Origin: Candidatus Gastranaerophilales bacterium
Lineage (GTDB): Bacteria; Cyanobacteriota; Vampirovibrionia; Gastranaerophilales; Gastranaerophilaceae
Direction: 5' to 3'
Assembly (NCBI GenBank): GCA_900766355.1
Contig: CAAFVD010000039.1
Location: forward strand, 1-58,085
Length of the DNA: 58,085 bases
This document shows positions 15,305 to 23,596 of the stretch, piece by piece. The notes under the pieces are model-generated. The model did no database searches. It was not told the DNA's origin and worked only from the letters and a program-made list of their open reading frames with translations. Position 1 is the stretch's first letter; each line of letters opens with the position of its first letter. The position numbers were made by a program, and so were the translations under genes.

Positions 15305-16241
15305 CTGCCTCGTATTCATTCAACAAATCTTGTGCTTCTTCTTTTAAATAATCAGAATATTCGTTGGACAAAAGCACTTCATCAATTATATCTTTACCTT
15401 CAAGGTTATACATAGCAATCAAAGCATTTTTCTGAACCTCTTTATCTTCATCTTTTAAACAATCCCTAATTAAATCAGGAGCTTCTTCAGAATCCGAATT
15501 CATAATCGCTTCTATTGCATTAATTCTAACCATAGGTGAAGAATCTAATAATGATTTTTTTAAAGCCCTCAAGACTTTGCCATTATCCAAGTTTAATTTT
15601 CCTAAAGCCTCAATAACTCTTTCTTTAAGAAACGAAAATTTATCCAAAAAGCCTTGCTTAGCCTCTAATATTGAAACCAATGGGTCAATAGCTCTCATAT
15701 CACCAATCGCACCAAGAGCAGATGCTGCAGACTCTTTCAGGTAAACAGATTTTTCTTCTTCATCTTGTACTAAATCTATTAAAGGTGCAACTGCATATCT
15801 ATCACCGATTTTTCCTAACGCATCAGCACAAGCAAGACGAACTTTATAATGTTCATCTTTGTTATTCAAACAATATAATAAAGCACCAACAACTGATGTA
15901 TCTTTATGGTTTGATATTGCTTTTGCACACAAAACCCTTAGATTGATTAAATCATCTATTTCCATATGCTCATTGATATTATTTTTCGTTAACAACAAAT
16001 CTACTAATGGACCTAATGTTGAACTATCTCTATATTTATCAGCACAAGTGATGACATTCATTAATATTTTGGGGTCTTTTACTGTAACCAACAACTGATT
16101 ATAAATCTGAACCAATTCGTAAGGCTCATATTTATTTTCAAGATTCAATATATTGTGTATGACAAAATCACGATCTTTATTAGAATCAACACCGCATTCA
16201 GAAATTATTAAATCCACATCAATAAAATTTTTATTGTCCAC
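15294..16241 (-). CDS. HEAT-repeat protein
   Basis: 315 residues built of about six to seven helical repeats with the pattern DxxAVxPLIxLLxDxxxxVRxxAAxALGxIG (for example DRYAVAPLIDLVQD and DMRAIDPLVSILEA). Such proteins act as protein-protein scaffolds, as in phycobilin lyase-like relatives of cyanobacteria, but no catalytic function can be assigned. It starts with GTG close behind AAAGG, and its end overlaps queC. First gene of the six-gene minus-strand operon. Confidence 0.85.
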   Translation of the reverse strand: MDNKNFIDVDLIISECGVDSNKDRDFVIHNILNLENKYEPYELVQIYNQLLVTVKDPKILMNVITCADKYRDSSTLGPLVDLLLTKNNINEHMEIDDLINLRVLCAKAISNHKDTSVVGALLYCLNNKDEHYKVRLACADALGKIGDRYAVAPLIDLVQDEEEKSVYLKESAASALGAIGDMRAIDPLVSILEAKQGFLDKFSFLKERVIEALGKLNLDNGKVLRALKKSLLDSSPMVRINAIEAIMNSDSEEAPDLIRDCLKDEDKEVQKNALIAMYNLEGKDIIDEVLLSNEYSDYLKEEAQDLLNEYEADDE

Positions 16242-16277
16242 ACCTTTAGGATACTATAAAATACTGATTTAATCAAT

Positions 16278-16313
16278 AAAACGGGCTGAATTCACAATGA
16301 ATTCAGCCCGTTT
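16278..16313 (-). terminator. Terminator of the DegT gene
   Basis: A perfect 16-bp stem (CGGGCTGAATTCA core) around a CAA loop with A and T runs on both sides. It ends minus-strand transcription from the aminotransferase before the HEAT operon and could work on either strand. Confidence 0.9.
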
Positions 16314-16332
16314 GTTAATATGTTTTAACAAA

Positions 16333-17451
16333 CTAAACTAAAGCTTTTGATTCTTCTACTAATTTAATCAATGTGCTAGCAATAGTTTCTTGTTCTTCTC
16401 TTGTTAATTCAGGGAACATTGGTAAAGACATTACGATTTCTGTATCTTTTTCAGTATGTGGTAATGAACCTTTGCCTAAACCAAGATATTCATGAACTTT
16501 TTGCATGTGTAAAGGAATTGGATAATACAACATTGTACCAATACCAGCTTCATGCATTTTATCAAATATTTGATCTCTATTAGGAATTTTAACTGTATAT
16601 TGGTGATAAATACAATAAGTATCATCAAGTTCTTTTGGAGTTACAATATCTTCACATTTAGCAAACAATTCATTATAAATTGCAGCTCTTTCTCTACGTT
16701 TTTTATTCCAAGAATCAAGGTGAGGAAGTTTAACTCTTAATACTGCTGCTTGAATTTCATCAAGTCTTGAGTTTACACCGATTTCGTCGTGGTGATATCT
16801 AACAGCTCCACCATGGTTTCTTAGAGCAATAATTCTATCTCTTAAGTGTTCTGCACTTGTAGTGATAAGACCACCGTCACCCATACCACCAAGGTTTTTA
16901 GTAGGGTAGAAGCTGAAGCAACCGATATCACCGATTGAACCAACTTTTCTGCCTTTATATTCTGCACCCATAGCTTGGCAAGCATCTTCAATTACATACA
17001 AGTCGTGACGTTTTGCGATATCCATAATAGCGTCCATATCACAAGGTTGACCGTATAAATGAACAGGAATGATAGCCTTTGTTTTAGGTGTGATAGCAGC
17101 TTCTATTTTTGCAGGGTCGATATTGAAAGTATCTGGATCAATATCAGCAAAAACAGGAGTTGCACCTACAATACCTATAGCTTCTGTTGTCGCAACAAAA
17201 GTAAATGCAGTTGTAATAACTTCATCACCTTTTCCTATATCTAAAGCTCTTAAAGCTAAGTGTAGCGCATCAGTACCTGAATTTAAACCGATTGCATATT
17301 TAGAACCTGTATATTCAGCTAACTCTTTTTCTAAAGCTTTTGTATTGTTGCCTAAAATATAAGCACCTGAACGAAGAACTTCGCATACTGCTTTTTCAAT
17401 ATCAGCACCAATTTCTTTGTATTGACGTTTTGAATCAAAAATAGGTATCAT
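16333..17451 (-). CDS. DegT/DnrJ/EryC1/StrS family sugar aminotransferase
   Basis: 372-residue PLP enzyme that transaminates nucleotide keto-sugars for surface glycans. Motifs: GTDALHLALRAL, DVITTAF-type PLP pocket (DEVITTAFTFVATTEAI), EDACQAMGA with the PLP-ring Asp, and the Schiff-base lysine in SFYPTKNLGGMGDGG. The ending SLPMFPELTREEQ is typical. It stands alone with its own terminator; no glycan cluster is adjacent, so the exact sugar is unknown. Start ATG has an AAAGGGAAATAAG leader. Confidence 0.94.
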   Translation of the reverse strand: MIPIFDSKRQYKEIGADIEKAVCEVLRSGAYILGNNTKALEKELAEYTGSKYAIGLNSGTDALHLALRALDIGKGDEVITTAFTFVATTEAIGIVGATPVFADIDPDTFNIDPAKIEAAITPKTKAIIPVHLYGQPCDMDAIMDIAKRHDLYVIEDACQAMGAEYKGRKVGSIGDIGCFSFYPTKNLGGMGDGGLITTSAEHLRDRIIALRNHGGAVRYHHDEIGVNSRLDEIQAAVLRVKLPHLDSWNKKRRERAAIYNELFAKCEDIVTPKELDDTYCIYHQYTVKIPNRDQIFDKMHEAGIGTMLYYPIPLHMQKVHEYLGLGKGSLPHTEKDTEIVMSLPMFPELTREEQETIASTLIKLVEESKALV

Positions 17452-17599
17452 ATCTTATTTCCCTTTCTATTGTAACCTTACTATTCTAGTTTATCATAGT
17501 TTTTTATGCTCTTTATATAAGCTTAATATTGATAAACCCTTGATATTGTTAAATTTTATCTATTTAACATACTAATAAGCATGCAAAAAACATTTATTA

Positions 17600-17732
17600 A
17601 TAAAAAAAACTCCACGTTCTTAACGAGGAGTAAAATTTTTAATTAGGAAGGGAATTAGGGTATGTGTCTCTCTTTTTAAACGGTAAATTCTTTTGTCTAC
17701 TTAACCGCTTATTCTATTTACATCTTACATAT
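17600..17732 (-). ncRNA. Candidate small RNA, about 130 nt
   Basis: A minus-strand promoter TTGTGA (17761-17766), 16 bases, TATACT (17739-17744) points to a start near 17732. The transcript would end at a hairpin (CTCC..CGTT / AACG..GGAG, 17610-17630) followed by eight T on the minus strand. It carries pyrimidine-rich single-stranded segments (CCCTTCC, ACTCCTC) able to pair with ribosome binding sites. No open frame of useful length. Inferred from signals only. Confidence 0.35.
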
Positions 17733-17963
17733 ATATAAAGTATATATATTTCTTCCAATTTCACAACTTGTTTTATTTGTTACAAAACTTAATCGTGTTT
17801 CAATATGTAACAAAAATATCTGATGTATGCAATTTATATATACAAAAATACTTTATATAAATGTAAGCAATCAATAAATAATTTGAAAGCTTAAAAACAA
17901 AGATTTCATACATAACCTACACACACTAACCTTCTACACACGAGGAATTACACAAAAAATTCC

Positions 17964-17991
17964 AACCTCTCATTTTCGAGAGGTTTTTTTT
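17964..17991 (+). terminator. Plus-strand intrinsic terminator in an intergenic region
   Basis: AACCTCTC pairs with GAGAGGTT around ATTTTC and is followed by eight T. A second hairpin (GGAATT/AATTCC) is immediately upstream. No plus-strand gene precedes it, so it may end an unannotated small RNA of roughly 70 nt starting near 17920. Confidence 0.7.
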
Positions 17992-18070
17992 ATGAAAAAA
18001 GATTCTTATCATAAAAAATAAATCTGACAAATAAAAAATAGATTACATCCCTATAATGAAACTCTAATAA

Positions 18071-18102
18071 AAAAAGGAATGGTGTAAAAGCCATTCCTTT
18101 TT
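18071..18102 (-). terminator. Terminator of the SLH gene
   Basis: AAAGGAATGG pairs with CCATTCCTTT around an 8-base loop, flanked by A and T runs. It is 27 bases after the SLH stop on the minus strand and could act in both directions. Confidence 0.85.
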
Positions 18103-18128
18103 TATTTCAGAATAATTAATTTTATTAA

Positions 18129-19277
18129 TTATTCAAATATCCACCCATTTGTTAAATCAACTTTTATTGTATCAAGTAATTTAACATAAACAGTTCCATC
18201 AGGAAGAACCATTATTTTTTCACCTTTGAATATCTTTCTAATCCAAGTCATAAACTTACTTTTCTTAACTGTTACATCTGCAGTACCATGTTCTATAACT
18301 GCTTGGTCATTAGGTGTAACCATTGTATCTGTAGAAAGTGTTAAAATACCATTTCTAACAAATAATTTTCCTGGTCTTGCTTGGCAAACTTGCCCTTTTA
18401 CATCTGTACCTTTATAAATAAGAATGTATTTATCTTTTGTAATATAGTGTTGTGGAGTTTTTGCTATAAATTGGTCACCATTTTTAGAAATTTGAGAACC
18501 CATAACATTACCAACTTTGATAGGGACTAATGAACCAGCTGGGATTGTTCCTACTGCGCCTTGAACAAATGCATTTTCAATAACATAACCTTCACCTGTT
18601 TTTTTACGCATAGCTTCTGCAAGTTTTGCATTTGGGTTTAATTTTGCTTGCTCCATCATATTATAAAGAATTGCAGTAACCTCAGCTCTTGTTGCTGGTC
18701 TGTCTGAATCCATATTGCTAGCTTTATCAGGTTCTGAAACAACCATTCCCAAAATTTCTGCTTTTCCAGCTGGGATTATGAACCATGCCGGAATATCGTT
18801 AGCATCTTTATAAACTTTTGATAGAACATATTTAGCTTTTTGTTCACTAATTTGTTCAGTTGTTAAAGCATTAACAGCGATAGAGAGAGCTTCTGCTCGA
18901 GATACAGAATCATAAGGTCTGAATTTTCCTTCTTTTTCTGGGTTTGAAACTAAATCAAAATAAATAGCTTTTTGTATCGCATCATAAGCCCAAAAATCTT
19001 TATCAATATCATTAAATTTTACAGGTTGAGCAACTGTAGTATGTTCTTGTCCTAGAGCTTTGATTGCCATTGACGCAAATTCTGCTCTTGTAACATTTTC
19101 GTCAGGTTTGAATGTACCATCAGGATATCCGATAACTACACTTTTTTCGGATAATTGTTTGATTTGCTTGTATGCCCAATGTGATTCTTGCATATCCGAA
19201 TAAAAAGCAAATGCTGGTATTGAGGACGTAACAAAAACTGCAAACATAATCAAAAAGCAATTTAATATTCTTTTCAT
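18129..19277 (-). CDS. Secreted SLH-domain envelope protein
   Basis: 382 residues from the ATG at 19277 (AAGGAG site); a longer frame has no support. Signal peptide: MKRILNCFLIMFAVFVTSSIPAFA. Three S-layer homology motifs follow (SHWAYKQIKQLSEKSVVIGYPDG, the FWAYDAIQKAIYFDLV region and WFIIPAGKAEILGMV), with the typical VTRAEFASM, VSRAEALSI and ATRAEVTAI endings. They should anchor the protein to cell-wall polymer. The C-terminal 170 residues, rich in beta strands, contain IPAGSLVPIKVGNVMG and a KGTDVKGQV segment and have no recognised function; such segments in cyanobacterial relatives belong to outer-membrane or wall-linked proteins. Confidence 0.93.
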   Translation of the reverse strand: MKRILNCFLIMFAVFVTSSIPAFAFYSDMQESHWAYKQIKQLSEKSVVIGYPDGTFKPDENVTRAEFASMAIKALGQEHTTVAQPVKFNDIDKDFWAYDAIQKAIYFDLVSNPEKEGKFRPYDSVSRAEALSIAVNALTTEQISEQKAKYVLSKVYKDANDIPAWFIIPAGKAEILGMVVSEPDKASNMDSDRPATRAEVTAILYNMMEQAKLNPNAKLAEAMRKKTGEGYVIENAFVQGAVGTIPAGSLVPIKVGNVMGSQISKNGDQFIAKTPQHYITKDKYILIYKGTDVKGQVCQARPGKLFVRNGILTLSTDTMVTPNDQAVIEHGTADVTVKKSKFMTWIRKIFKGEKIMVLPDGTVYVKLLDTIKVDLTNGWIFE

Positions 19278-19337
19278 CTTTAAGCTCCTTCTATTATTAA
19301 TCAATACTTTGATATCGTTCTCATATCGTACTTGAAA

Positions 19338-19386
19338 AATAATATAAAACAAATGATTTGATACAAAATTTAAACTTTGATATACT
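19338..19386. promoter_or_regulatory. Overlapping divergent promoters
   Basis: On the plus strand TTGATA (19358-19363), 17 bases, TATACT (19381-19386) leads directly into the ATG at 19393. On the minus strand TTGTAT (19361-19366) is followed after 16 bases by TATTAT, pointing to the SLH gene. The two -35 boxes overlap, so the genes may compete for polymerase. Confidence 0.6.
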
Positions 19387-19392
19387 TTAGGT

Positions 19393-19686
19393 ATGAACAA
19401 ATTTTTATTAATAGTTTTGATGATATCTTTAGGTAGTTCGGTAAATGCGTTATCCTTTAATGCAACAAACCCTGGAGCTGCAAATATGGCAAGATATTAT
19501 CAAACGAACCCATATAATTATAGAAGGGCAACAAGGAATAATATTCCATACGTTTATTCTGAACAACAAGCAAAATATTATGGTATTAATGTTGCAAACC
19601 CAAATAATCAATATCGAAACTATGGATTATATAAACAAAATTATACAAATAACAACACAAACTATACTCAAAGATATGGATACTAA
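19393..19686 (+). CDS. Small secreted Asn/Tyr-rich protein
   Basis: 97 residues with a signal peptide (MNKFLLIVLMISLGSSVNA) and a mature part very rich in Asn, Tyr, Gln and Arg, with YYQTNPYNY, NNQYRNYGLYKQ and NNNTNYTQRYGY. It has no cysteine and no known domain; the composition is that of an adhesive or amyloid-like extracellular peptide. The -10 box sits six bases before the ATG, giving a probably leaderless messenger. It lies between the SLH gene and the integrase, so it could be host or near the attachment site. Confidence 0.75.
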   Translation: MNKFLLIVLMISLGSSVNALSFNATNPGAANMARYYQTNPYNYRRATRNNIPYVYSEQQAKYYGINVANPNNQYRNYGLYKQNYTNNNTNYTQRYGY

Positions 19687-19965
19687 GCCCTAATTTCACA
19701 AATATTGATTTCTTAGATAATTCAAAAACGTACCTTAAACCCTATCATAACAAAGAAAAAGTTGCCATTTAGTGAACGGCAACATTAAATAAACACGAGG
19801 ATATTAAGTCATAGAAAATAGGAACATTACAATTAATAAAAACAAATAAGAGTTAATAAAAGTTATTAATAGCTTGAATTTCAAGCATTTTTATTATTCT
19901 ATGTTATTCTTATATGATTTTATTTATTCTAAATATCAAGGGCGAAAAAAGGGCGAAATTGTAAA
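19687..19965 (+). other. Left prophage boundary region
   Basis: No gene. A hairpin (GTTGCC 19761-19766 with GGCAAC 19778-19783) could end the preceding gene. The attachment site should lie in this gap because the integrase follows and host genes precede, but the right end is outside the window so no direct repeat can be identified. AGGGCGAAA occurs twice just before the integrase start. Confidence 0.5.
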
Positions 19966-21042
19966 ATGTCACAAATTAGGAAAGAAAAAACAAAAAAGGG
20001 TGTTCACTATAGAGCTGTAGTTCGATTTAAAGACTACTACAAAAGTCAAACTTTTGACAAAAAAGATGAAGCTATTGTTTGGGCTAACGATTTAGAAAAC
20101 CAACTTAAAAAGGGAAAATTTAATCCTATAAAGACCCAAGAAATTAAAACTATTTCAACAGTTACAGATCTGATAGATGATTTTGAAAAAAATATTGCAC
20201 CAAAAAGGTATTCTAAACCTCATCAATATAAAGTGATGTACAACTGGTGGCGAGATAAAATAGGACACCTTAATCTATCAGAGCTGAATCCTAGTACCTT
20301 AACCCAATGCAAAAATTTATTAACAAATGAAGCGCCAAGCAAAAACTACAAAGGACATAAGACAAAATCAAACAGTACCGTTAGAAAATATATGTTTGCT
20401 CTGTCTGCAGTTTTGCGTTACGGAGTGAGAGAATTGCAACTAATAGACATAAATCCTATGACAAATGTTCAAAAGCCTAAAAAGAAAAAAGGTATAGTAA
20501 GATTTTTAAGCGAGGACGAACGAAAACGCCTTATAACAGCTTGCAAAAATTATTCTGATACCTTATACCTATTTGTTATTTTAGCAGCCTTTTCAGGTGG
20601 TAGATATTCGGAAATATTGCACCTTACAGTAGAACATATTGATTTTGAAAATGAAATGGTCTATTATGTTGACACTAAAAATGGGGAAAATAGAGGAGTT
20701 CCTATTTATCATAAGTTAATGGAAAAAATAAAAGAATATCTCAATACTCATGATATAAAGTCAGGATATATTTTTATAAATAAAAAGAAAAATAAACTTT
20801 ACTTCATAAAAGGAATTTTAGAAAAGATTATCAAAGATACAGGCATAGAAAACTTTAGAATTCATGATTTAAGACATACTTATGCTTCATATTTGGCTCA
20901 AAATGGAGCTGAACTATTGGAAATTGCTCAACTTATGGGACACAAAAATCTGCAACAAGTGCAGATTTATGCTCATTTAACTGTAAAACATACAGCTAAA
21001 GTTGTTCGAAAGATGTCAGCCAACATGTGGGATTTTGAGTAA
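19966..21042 (+). CDS. int: Phage integrase (tyrosine recombinase)
   Basis: 358 residues. N-terminal AP2-like arm-binding domain (VHYRAVVRFKDYYKSQTFDKKDEA), a SAM-like core-binding domain (about 65-170) and the catalytic domain. Active-site residues are R213 (GGRYSEILHL), H300 and R303 (HDLRHTYASYLAQNG), H326 (LMGHKN) and Y336 (IYAHLTV). It is the first prophage gene and points inward. It converges with the early block, ending one base before the last early gene. Confidence 0.97.
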   Translation: MSQIRKEKTKKGVHYRAVVRFKDYYKSQTFDKKDEAIVWANDLENQLKKGKFNPIKTQEIKTISTVTDLIDDFEKNIAPKRYSKPHQYKVMYNWWRDKIGHLNLSELNPSTLTQCKNLLTNEAPSKNYKGHKTKSNSTVRKYMFALSAVLRYGVRELQLIDINPMTNVQKPKKKKGIVRFLSEDERKRLITACKNYSDTLYLFVILAAFSGGRYSEILHLTVEHIDFENEMVYYVDTKNGENRGVPIYHKLMEKIKEYLNTHDIKSGYIFINKKKNKLYFIKGILEKIIKDTGIENFRIHDLRHTYASYLAQNGAELLEIAQLMGHKNLQQVQIYAHLTVKHTAKVVRKMSANMWDFE

Positions 21043-21043
21043 A

Positions 21044-21241
21044 TCAGTAATTTATTTTTCTTTTTCTCGGTTCGTAATCATAACAATACAACGGTTGTAC
21101 GTCATACAGTTTTGTATCTTCTTTGTCACTTTTAAGAGTTAAATATTTTGAAACTTTGCATGCTCCATAAACAAATTTGCCGTCTAAACTAAAAATGGGC
21201 TTTATGCAATTTTTACAATACTTTTGTTGACAAGCTATCAT
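21044..21241 (-). CDS. Small cysteine-rich phage protein
   Basis: 65 residues with CQQKYCKNCIKP at the start, then C28-type and C53 cysteines (YGACKVSKYL, LYCYDYEPRKRK). The CxxC pair suggests a zinc ribbon. It is the last gene of the long early operon and overlaps its neighbour by one base. Unknown function. Confidence 0.7.
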   Translation of the reverse strand: MIACQQKYCKNCIKPIFSLDGKFVYGACKVSKYLTLKSDKEDTKLYDVQPLYCYDYEPRKRKINY

Positions 21242-21459
21242 TATTCTACCCCCAAAATTTGTAATAAAACTGTATGGGCATAGTTAACTTTTGATAATTC
21301 TTCTTCCATATACTTTAATCTCTCATTTTTTGCATTTATCGCATCTTTAGTATCAGAAATCGGCTCATTTTTAACTTTCTTTATATGAATTTCCCTAGAG
21401 GCAGATTCTCTTGATAATTCATCATATTTTTTTATAAGCCGTTGAAAAATTTTATCCAT
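21241..21459 (-). CDS. Small coiled-coil phage protein
   Basis: 72 residues, charged, with heptad-like hydrophobic spacing (IFQRLIKKYDELSRE and LKYMEEELSKVNYAHTVLLQIL). Probably a helical hairpin. It overlaps the upstream membrane-protein gene by 8 bases. Unknown function. Confidence 0.65.
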   Translation of the reverse strand: MDKIFQRLIKKYDELSRESASREIHIKKVKNEPISDTKDAINAKNERLKYMEEELSKVNYAHTVLLQILGVE

Positions 21460-21661
21460 TATTTGTTCCTTTCTCTATTTTATCTAACCAATTTACAAAA
21501 GTACTGCCTTTTTCAAATAAAAATTTTTGAAAATTTATTGCTAATTCCTCAATTTTGTTTCCTAAGTCAGCAACTATTGATATCGGTGTCGTCAATACTA
21601 ACATCGCGACACATAAAAGAAACAAAATCACTTTTATTATTTTTATTAAAAATCTTTTCAT
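21452..21661 (-). CDS. Small single-pass membrane protein
   Basis: 69 residues. Positively charged N-terminus MKRFLIKIIK followed by a hydrophobic helix VILFLLCVAMLVLTTPISIV, then an amphipathic tail. It lies between two other small early genes. A role in superinfection exclusion is possible but not shown. Confidence 0.6.
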   Translation of the reverse strand: MKRFLIKIIKVILFLLCVAMLVLTTPISIVADLGNKIEELAINFQKFLFEKGSTFVNWLDKIEKGTNNG

Positions 21662-21663
21662 TT

Positions 21664-21825
21664 CTACTGCTCCTTTGCTTTGTAAAATTTTTCATTTTTT
21701 ATACAATGTTCTAAAATTTCTTTTGCGCAATCTGAACAAATGTAAAAGTCATCAACTTCGGTTACAACATCTTTAAATTTTCCGCAGAAATCGCAAGTTA
21801 TAAATCTAACGCTATGATATTTCAT
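21664..21825 (-). CDS. 53-residue zinc-ribbon protein
   Basis: Frame ATG 21825 to TAG 21664. It reads MKYHSVRFITCDFCGKF, with a second pair ICSDCAKEIL 19 residues later: two CxxC knuckles typical of a zinc ribbon. Its ATG overlaps the upstream stop (TGATG), and CGGGGAG lies just upstream. Probably nucleic-acid or protein binding. Confidence 0.7.
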   Translation of the reverse strand: MKYHSVRFITCDFCGKFKDVVTEVDDFYICSDCAKEILEHCIKNEKFYKAKEQ

Positions 21826-22199
21826 CACTCCCCGTCCTTTGCTTTGTTAATTAAATCTTTGATAGTGTTATCTAAATTTAAGTCTATAATAGTTGAAATC
21901 TTTTGGATTTTATCATCAACACGTACTGATTTATTGATTTGTTTACCCAAATAAATTGCACTCATTTGGGATAAAGTGGTCTTATTGGGGATTAATAAAA
22001 CCAACAAAGTTGACACACAACAAGTAATACTTAGTATTTTAACATACTTCATAATTTTAGGGGCGTATGGTTCATTAATATTCCCAAGATAACATAAACT
22101 CAATAAAAGTGTACAAAGAAATGATAAGTTAACTAAAAGCTGAGTCATCTCTCTAATCGTAGATATCACCTGCGTCATATAAATAATAAAGTATAACAT
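21825..22199 (-). CDS. Two-helix membrane protein
   Basis: 124 residues. Two hydrophobic helices (about 24-40, LSFLCTLLLSLCYLG, and 55-70, ILSITCCVSTLLVLLIP), then a polar C-terminus NKTTLSQMSAIYLGKQINK that continues to DLINKAKDGE. AAGGA lies seven bases before the ATG. The pattern of two helices plus a short soluble tail is frequent in phage accessory proteins, and holin-like topology is possible, but the position in the early operon argues against lysis. Confidence 0.65.
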   Translation of the reverse strand: MLYFIIYMTQVISTIREMTQLLVNLSFLCTLLLSLCYLGNINEPYAPKIMKYVKILSITCCVSTLLVLLIPNKTTLSQMSAIYLGKQINKSVRVDDKIQKISTIIDLNLDNTIKDLINKAKDGE

Positions 22200-22200
22200 T

Positions 22201-22359
22201 TTAATTTCCTTTCTTTGCTTTGTTGATGATATCTAATATTTCTTGTTCGATTACAAAAATATTAAACAAACTTGTGTTTCTTTTGTCTTTGCTCTTGAAG
22301 TATTCCTCAATCTCATTAAGTACTTGTTTGTACTTAATATTTTGACGTTCGCTATATAA
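22201..22359 (-). pseudogene. In-frame continuation after a TGA stop
   Basis: Directly after the TGA of the upstream coiled-coil gene the same frame stays open for 52 codons to TAA at 22201-22203. It reads LYSERQNIKYKQVLNEIEEY and ends LDIINKAKKGN, the charged helical style of the gene before it. No start codon or binding site is seen. It is either the C-terminus lost to a nonsense mutation or a read-through extension. Confidence 0.65.
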
Positions 22360-23082
22360 TCATAAAGCTCCTTCACTTAAATACTTAGCCTGATTTAATT
22401 GCTCTTTTAAATCTTCACATTCTTGCTCTTTGCGTTTGAGTTGTTCTTGTAAATCTACTATTGTTGATAATTCATCAATAGTGTATAATTTGCAATTAAC
22501 AGGATTACATTTAACAAATTCTTTTGCTTTACATAAACCTGTCTGCCCTTCATAATAAACACAAGGTGCATTTTTAAGTTTTGGATTTAATTTTATTTTT
22601 AATTTTTCACACTCTTGCTCTTTTTTATATAATTTATTACATCTACCAATTAAATTACCCGTTTCTTCATCTATTCCGTATTCAATATCGAATGCTTTGC
22701 ATATATTTCCTATCTCTTGCTCTTTGTTATTGTACTTATCTACAAGTTCATTGTATTCTTTAACTCTTTGATTATCTAACTTAACGTAATTATCCATAGC
22801 TTCTTGTAACTCTTGCTCTTTGCGTTTAAGTTCTCGTTCAAGGTCATTTCTTGCATTTTCAACTATTTTTATATCTTCTTCCATGTAGTTAATTTTATCC
22901 TTTGCTCTTGCAAGTTGCTTGAAGTAGCAGTTTGGATTATATTCACAACCTCCCTTACCAGTACTTCTTTCTTCGCCTTCATTTTCTTTTGAATTGTCAC
23001 AACGACAAAAATTACGCCAATCTCTATATTCACATTCGCTTACATCAATACCGTCTATAATTATTTCTTTTTTATCTGTCAT
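22360..23082 (-). CDS. Cysteine-containing coiled-coil protein, possibly truncated
   Basis: 240 residues. The N-terminus has a cysteine cluster (SECEYRDWRNFCRC, GGCEYNPNCYF) that may bind metal; a long coiled coil with repeated KRKEQE(L/C) units follows. A second cysteine patch (APCVYYEGQTGLCKAKEFVKC) sits before a last coil. The stop is TGA followed by a matching in-frame tail to 22201, so the full product may be 292 residues. The start overlaps the ASCH gene end by one base. Confidence 0.75.
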   Translation of the reverse strand: MTDKKEIIIDGIDVSECEYRDWRNFCRCDNSKENEGEERSTGKGGCEYNPNCYFKQLARAKDKINYMEEDIKIVENARNDLERELKRKEQELQEAMDNYVKLDNQRVKEYNELVDKYNNKEQEIGNICKAFDIEYGIDEETGNLIGRCNKLYKKEQECEKLKIKLNPKLKNAPCVYYEGQTGLCKAKEFVKCNPVNCKLYTIDELSTIVDLQEQLKRKEQECEDLKEQLNQAKYLSEGAL

Positions 23083-23405
23083 TATTCACCGTCCTCACTT
23101 AGTTCAAATTCAATATCATATACATCTTTGTTAATTTTTAAATCGGTATTTGTACCGTCAATGATTTTTATTGAAACAACCCTTGCGTATAATTTTTTGC
23201 CTGTATAACCCTTTCGAAAAATAATGTCTTTTAGTATTGGATAGTAAATATCCCCGCTTTTTAAATAATCAATATCGCTCCACAAGTAGCCAAAATGATT
23301 TCTTATTCTCGTTGTCCAATATGGTTTTACTTCTCTATATTCATGAGTTTTTTCACCACTTTTAATTTTTTCAAACCATTCTTTTTTTAGATGAAGAATT
23401 AGCAT
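23082..23405 (-). CDS. ASCH-domain protein
   Basis: 107 residues. The start MLILHLKKEWFEKIKSGEKTHEYREVKPYW matches ASCH/YqfB-like domains, a beta-barrel related to PUA that binds RNA or modified nucleosides. KLYARVVSIKIIDG is the typical later strand. In phages such proteins are accessory and may act on RNA or nucleotides. It overlaps both neighbours by one base. Confidence 0.8.
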   Translation of the reverse strand: MLILHLKKEWFEKIKSGEKTHEYREVKPYWTTRIRNHFGYLWSDIDYLKSGDIYYPILKDIIFRKGYTGKKLYARVVSIKIIDGTNTDLKINKDVYDIEFELSEDGE

Positions 23406-23590
23406 TATTCACCGCCCTTTAAGGTTTCTACGTATTTTGCTTTTGTGCGCCAAACCATTCCACATTTTGTGCAAAGTATTGTAGAATATTCGCTATAATG
23501 TTCTTCACCTTTTGGATATTCAAAATGCGAGTGATTATGCTTATAGTGCAAAATCTCATAATATTTTTTATCGTGATTACACATTTTCAA
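23405..23590 (-). CDS. Small zinc-binding protein
   Basis: 61 residues, His-rich (HYKHNHSHFEYP) with an LCTKCGMVW knuckle. A metal-binding fold is likely. Part of the run of very short zinc-finger-like early genes. Unknown function. Confidence 0.7.
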   Translation of the reverse strand: MKMCNHDKKYYEILHYKHNHSHFEYPKGEEHYSEYSTILCTKCGMVWRTKAKYVETLKGGE

Positions 23591-23596
23591 CGTCCT

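Larger units (their letters stand above)
17452..18128. other. 677-base intergenic region
   Basis: Very AT-rich and without a convincing protein gene on either strand. It holds the DegT promoter region, a minus-strand promoter-terminator pair (candidate RNA at 17600-17732), a plus-strand terminator at 17964-17991 preceded by a second hairpin (GGAATT/AATTCC, about 17944-17963) and a bidirectional terminator at 18071-18102. The arrangement suggests one or two small RNAs. Confidence 0.5.

Noticed and set aside
22360..23082. TGA recoded to tryptophan in the whole phage
   Set aside because: TGA ends well-formed genes such as the repressor at 32601-32603 and is overlapped by the next start, so it is a normal stop.
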